A DNA stretch of 64,000 nt from an uncultured Brachyspira sp. (GTDB taxonomy: Bacteria; Spirochaetota; Brachyspiria; Brachyspirales; Brachyspiraceae), in contig NZ_CALXYQ010000001.1 of assembly GCF_944393015.1 (NCBI RefSeq), forward strand, positions 1 through 64,000, written 5' to 3'. Position 1 is the stretch's first letter; each line of letters starts with the position of its first letter. Below the pieces are notes generated by a model. That model worked only from the letters and a program-made list of their open reading frames with translations, ran no database searches and was not told the DNA's origin. The translations under genes and the position numbers were made by a program. This document shows positions 63,577-64,000 of this stretch, one piece after another.

Positions 63577-63942
63577 AATATACTTAAACAACTATATTTT
63601 GTAAGAAATAATTTTTTTTAAATTGGAATATCTGCAAGGCTTTGCTGCGAAGCACACAAACGTGCCACCCCCCTACTTCTTTTGCGACCGAAGGAAGTGT
63701 CTGTGGTATTGCCACATGCGAAGCCTGCCTTCGGTGAAGGAATATATTTGAGCTTAAACTAATAATTTATATTACATGTAAAATAATTTTAGTATTATTT
63801 AGTACTAATTTTATACTTGCACTTTCGAGAAGCGTATCCGAGTTTATCGAGGATATAAGGTTCTTTGACGAAGTCCGCAGAGCGTATGCGGCGGGAAAAA
63901 GAACAACAAAAAATTGACAAACTTAAAAATTTTTAGTATATA
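63577..63942. repeat. Dispersed promoter-ended repeat, copy R5
   Basis: 366 bp. Left end, minus: CTTACA (63605-63600), 17 bases, TATATT (63582-63577), somewhat decayed. Right end, plus: TTGACA (63914-63919), 17 bases, TATATA (63937-63942). Block B is present but inverted and moved (63826-63857), block C at 63867-63894. The right TATATA is shared with the left end of a further copy running out of the window at 64000. No gene in 63426-64000. Confidence 0.75.
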
Positions 63943-64000
63943 CCTAAACAACTATATTTTGTCAAAAATAAATTTATATTTTTGTTTTTATATCTGGGGC

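Overview
The window is about 27% GC, uses A/T-ending codons, and has strong Shine-Dalgarno (SD) sites and diderm-type lipoproteins. The gene set (reduced TonB receptor, FlgJ rod-binding domain without its enzyme, YjfB-type motility proteins, large chemoreceptor, PTS sugar uptake, PyrF-PyrE fusion) fits a Brachyspira-type intestinal spirochaete chromosome. The species cannot be fixed from the sequence. No rRNA, tRNA or CRISPR array was seen.

Bases 1-8.3 kb are accessory, phage-derived DNA: a spanin pair with the outer-membrane lipoprotein gene embedded out of frame, a tail-fibre-like protein, two small membrane (holin-like) proteins, a Panacea-domain toxin-antitoxin candidate, and a tyrosine recombinase whose start sits on a terminator-like hairpin. 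The recombinase and toxin-antitoxin pair lie between inverted copies of one small cassette: a ribbon-helix-helix (RHH) protein, a hairpin and a 60-residue membrane peptide. Around both copies run small hydrophobic ORFs (20-61 codons), each separated from the next by a perfect or near-perfect 10-11 bp hairpin. Several hairpin loops carry CTGCCA or CTGCAA while the stems differ. About 1 kb of repeats and palindromes follows.

From 8.3 kb the window is mainly host chromosome. 8.9-12.3 kb: a pyrimidine operon (pyrK, pyrD, pyrF-pyrE fusion) behind a pyrBI-like leader. 12.3-14.8 kb: a persulfide-response pair, a rhodanese-CstR fusion and a CoA-disulfide reductase-rhodanese with a palindrome on its -10 box. 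15-22 kb: two YjfB proteins, a small regulator, queH, an LPP20/FlgT-like lipoprotein, chloramphenicol acetyltransferase, a frameshifted Rpn nuclease, a GT9 glycosyltransferase and an AI-2E-type transporter. 22-31.4 kb: AddA-like helicase-nuclease, TPR lipoprotein, dprA, topA, amidase, GrpB-like protein. 31.9-45.7 kb: polA, compact TonB receptor, DUF2752, FlgJ-like protein, chemoreceptor, murJ, mutS, cupin. 46-52 kb: dcd, pgi, methyltransferase, a cystatin-like lipoprotein, a VWA protein and a PAP2 phosphatase. 52.8-58.5 kb: an alpha-glucoside PTS locus (two GH4 glycosidases, EIICB, divergent LacI regulator). 58.5-63.4 kb: BioD-like ATPase, GH57 glucanotransferase, glmS.

The most unusual feature is a family of 246-400 bp intergenic repeats (31.4, 41.9, 45.7, 46.0, 52.4, 63.6 kb). 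Almost every intact end is an outward-facing consensus promoter, TTGACA-N17-TATAxx. Where two elements abut they share one TATATA box, giving a symmetric TTGACA-N17-TATATA-N17-TGTCAA junction (seen twice). GC-rich mini-blocks of 20-70 bp are inserted inside some copies in differing positions and orientation. This looks like a MITE-like (small non-autonomous, inverted-repeat) promoter-carrying repeat family with nested mini-insertions.
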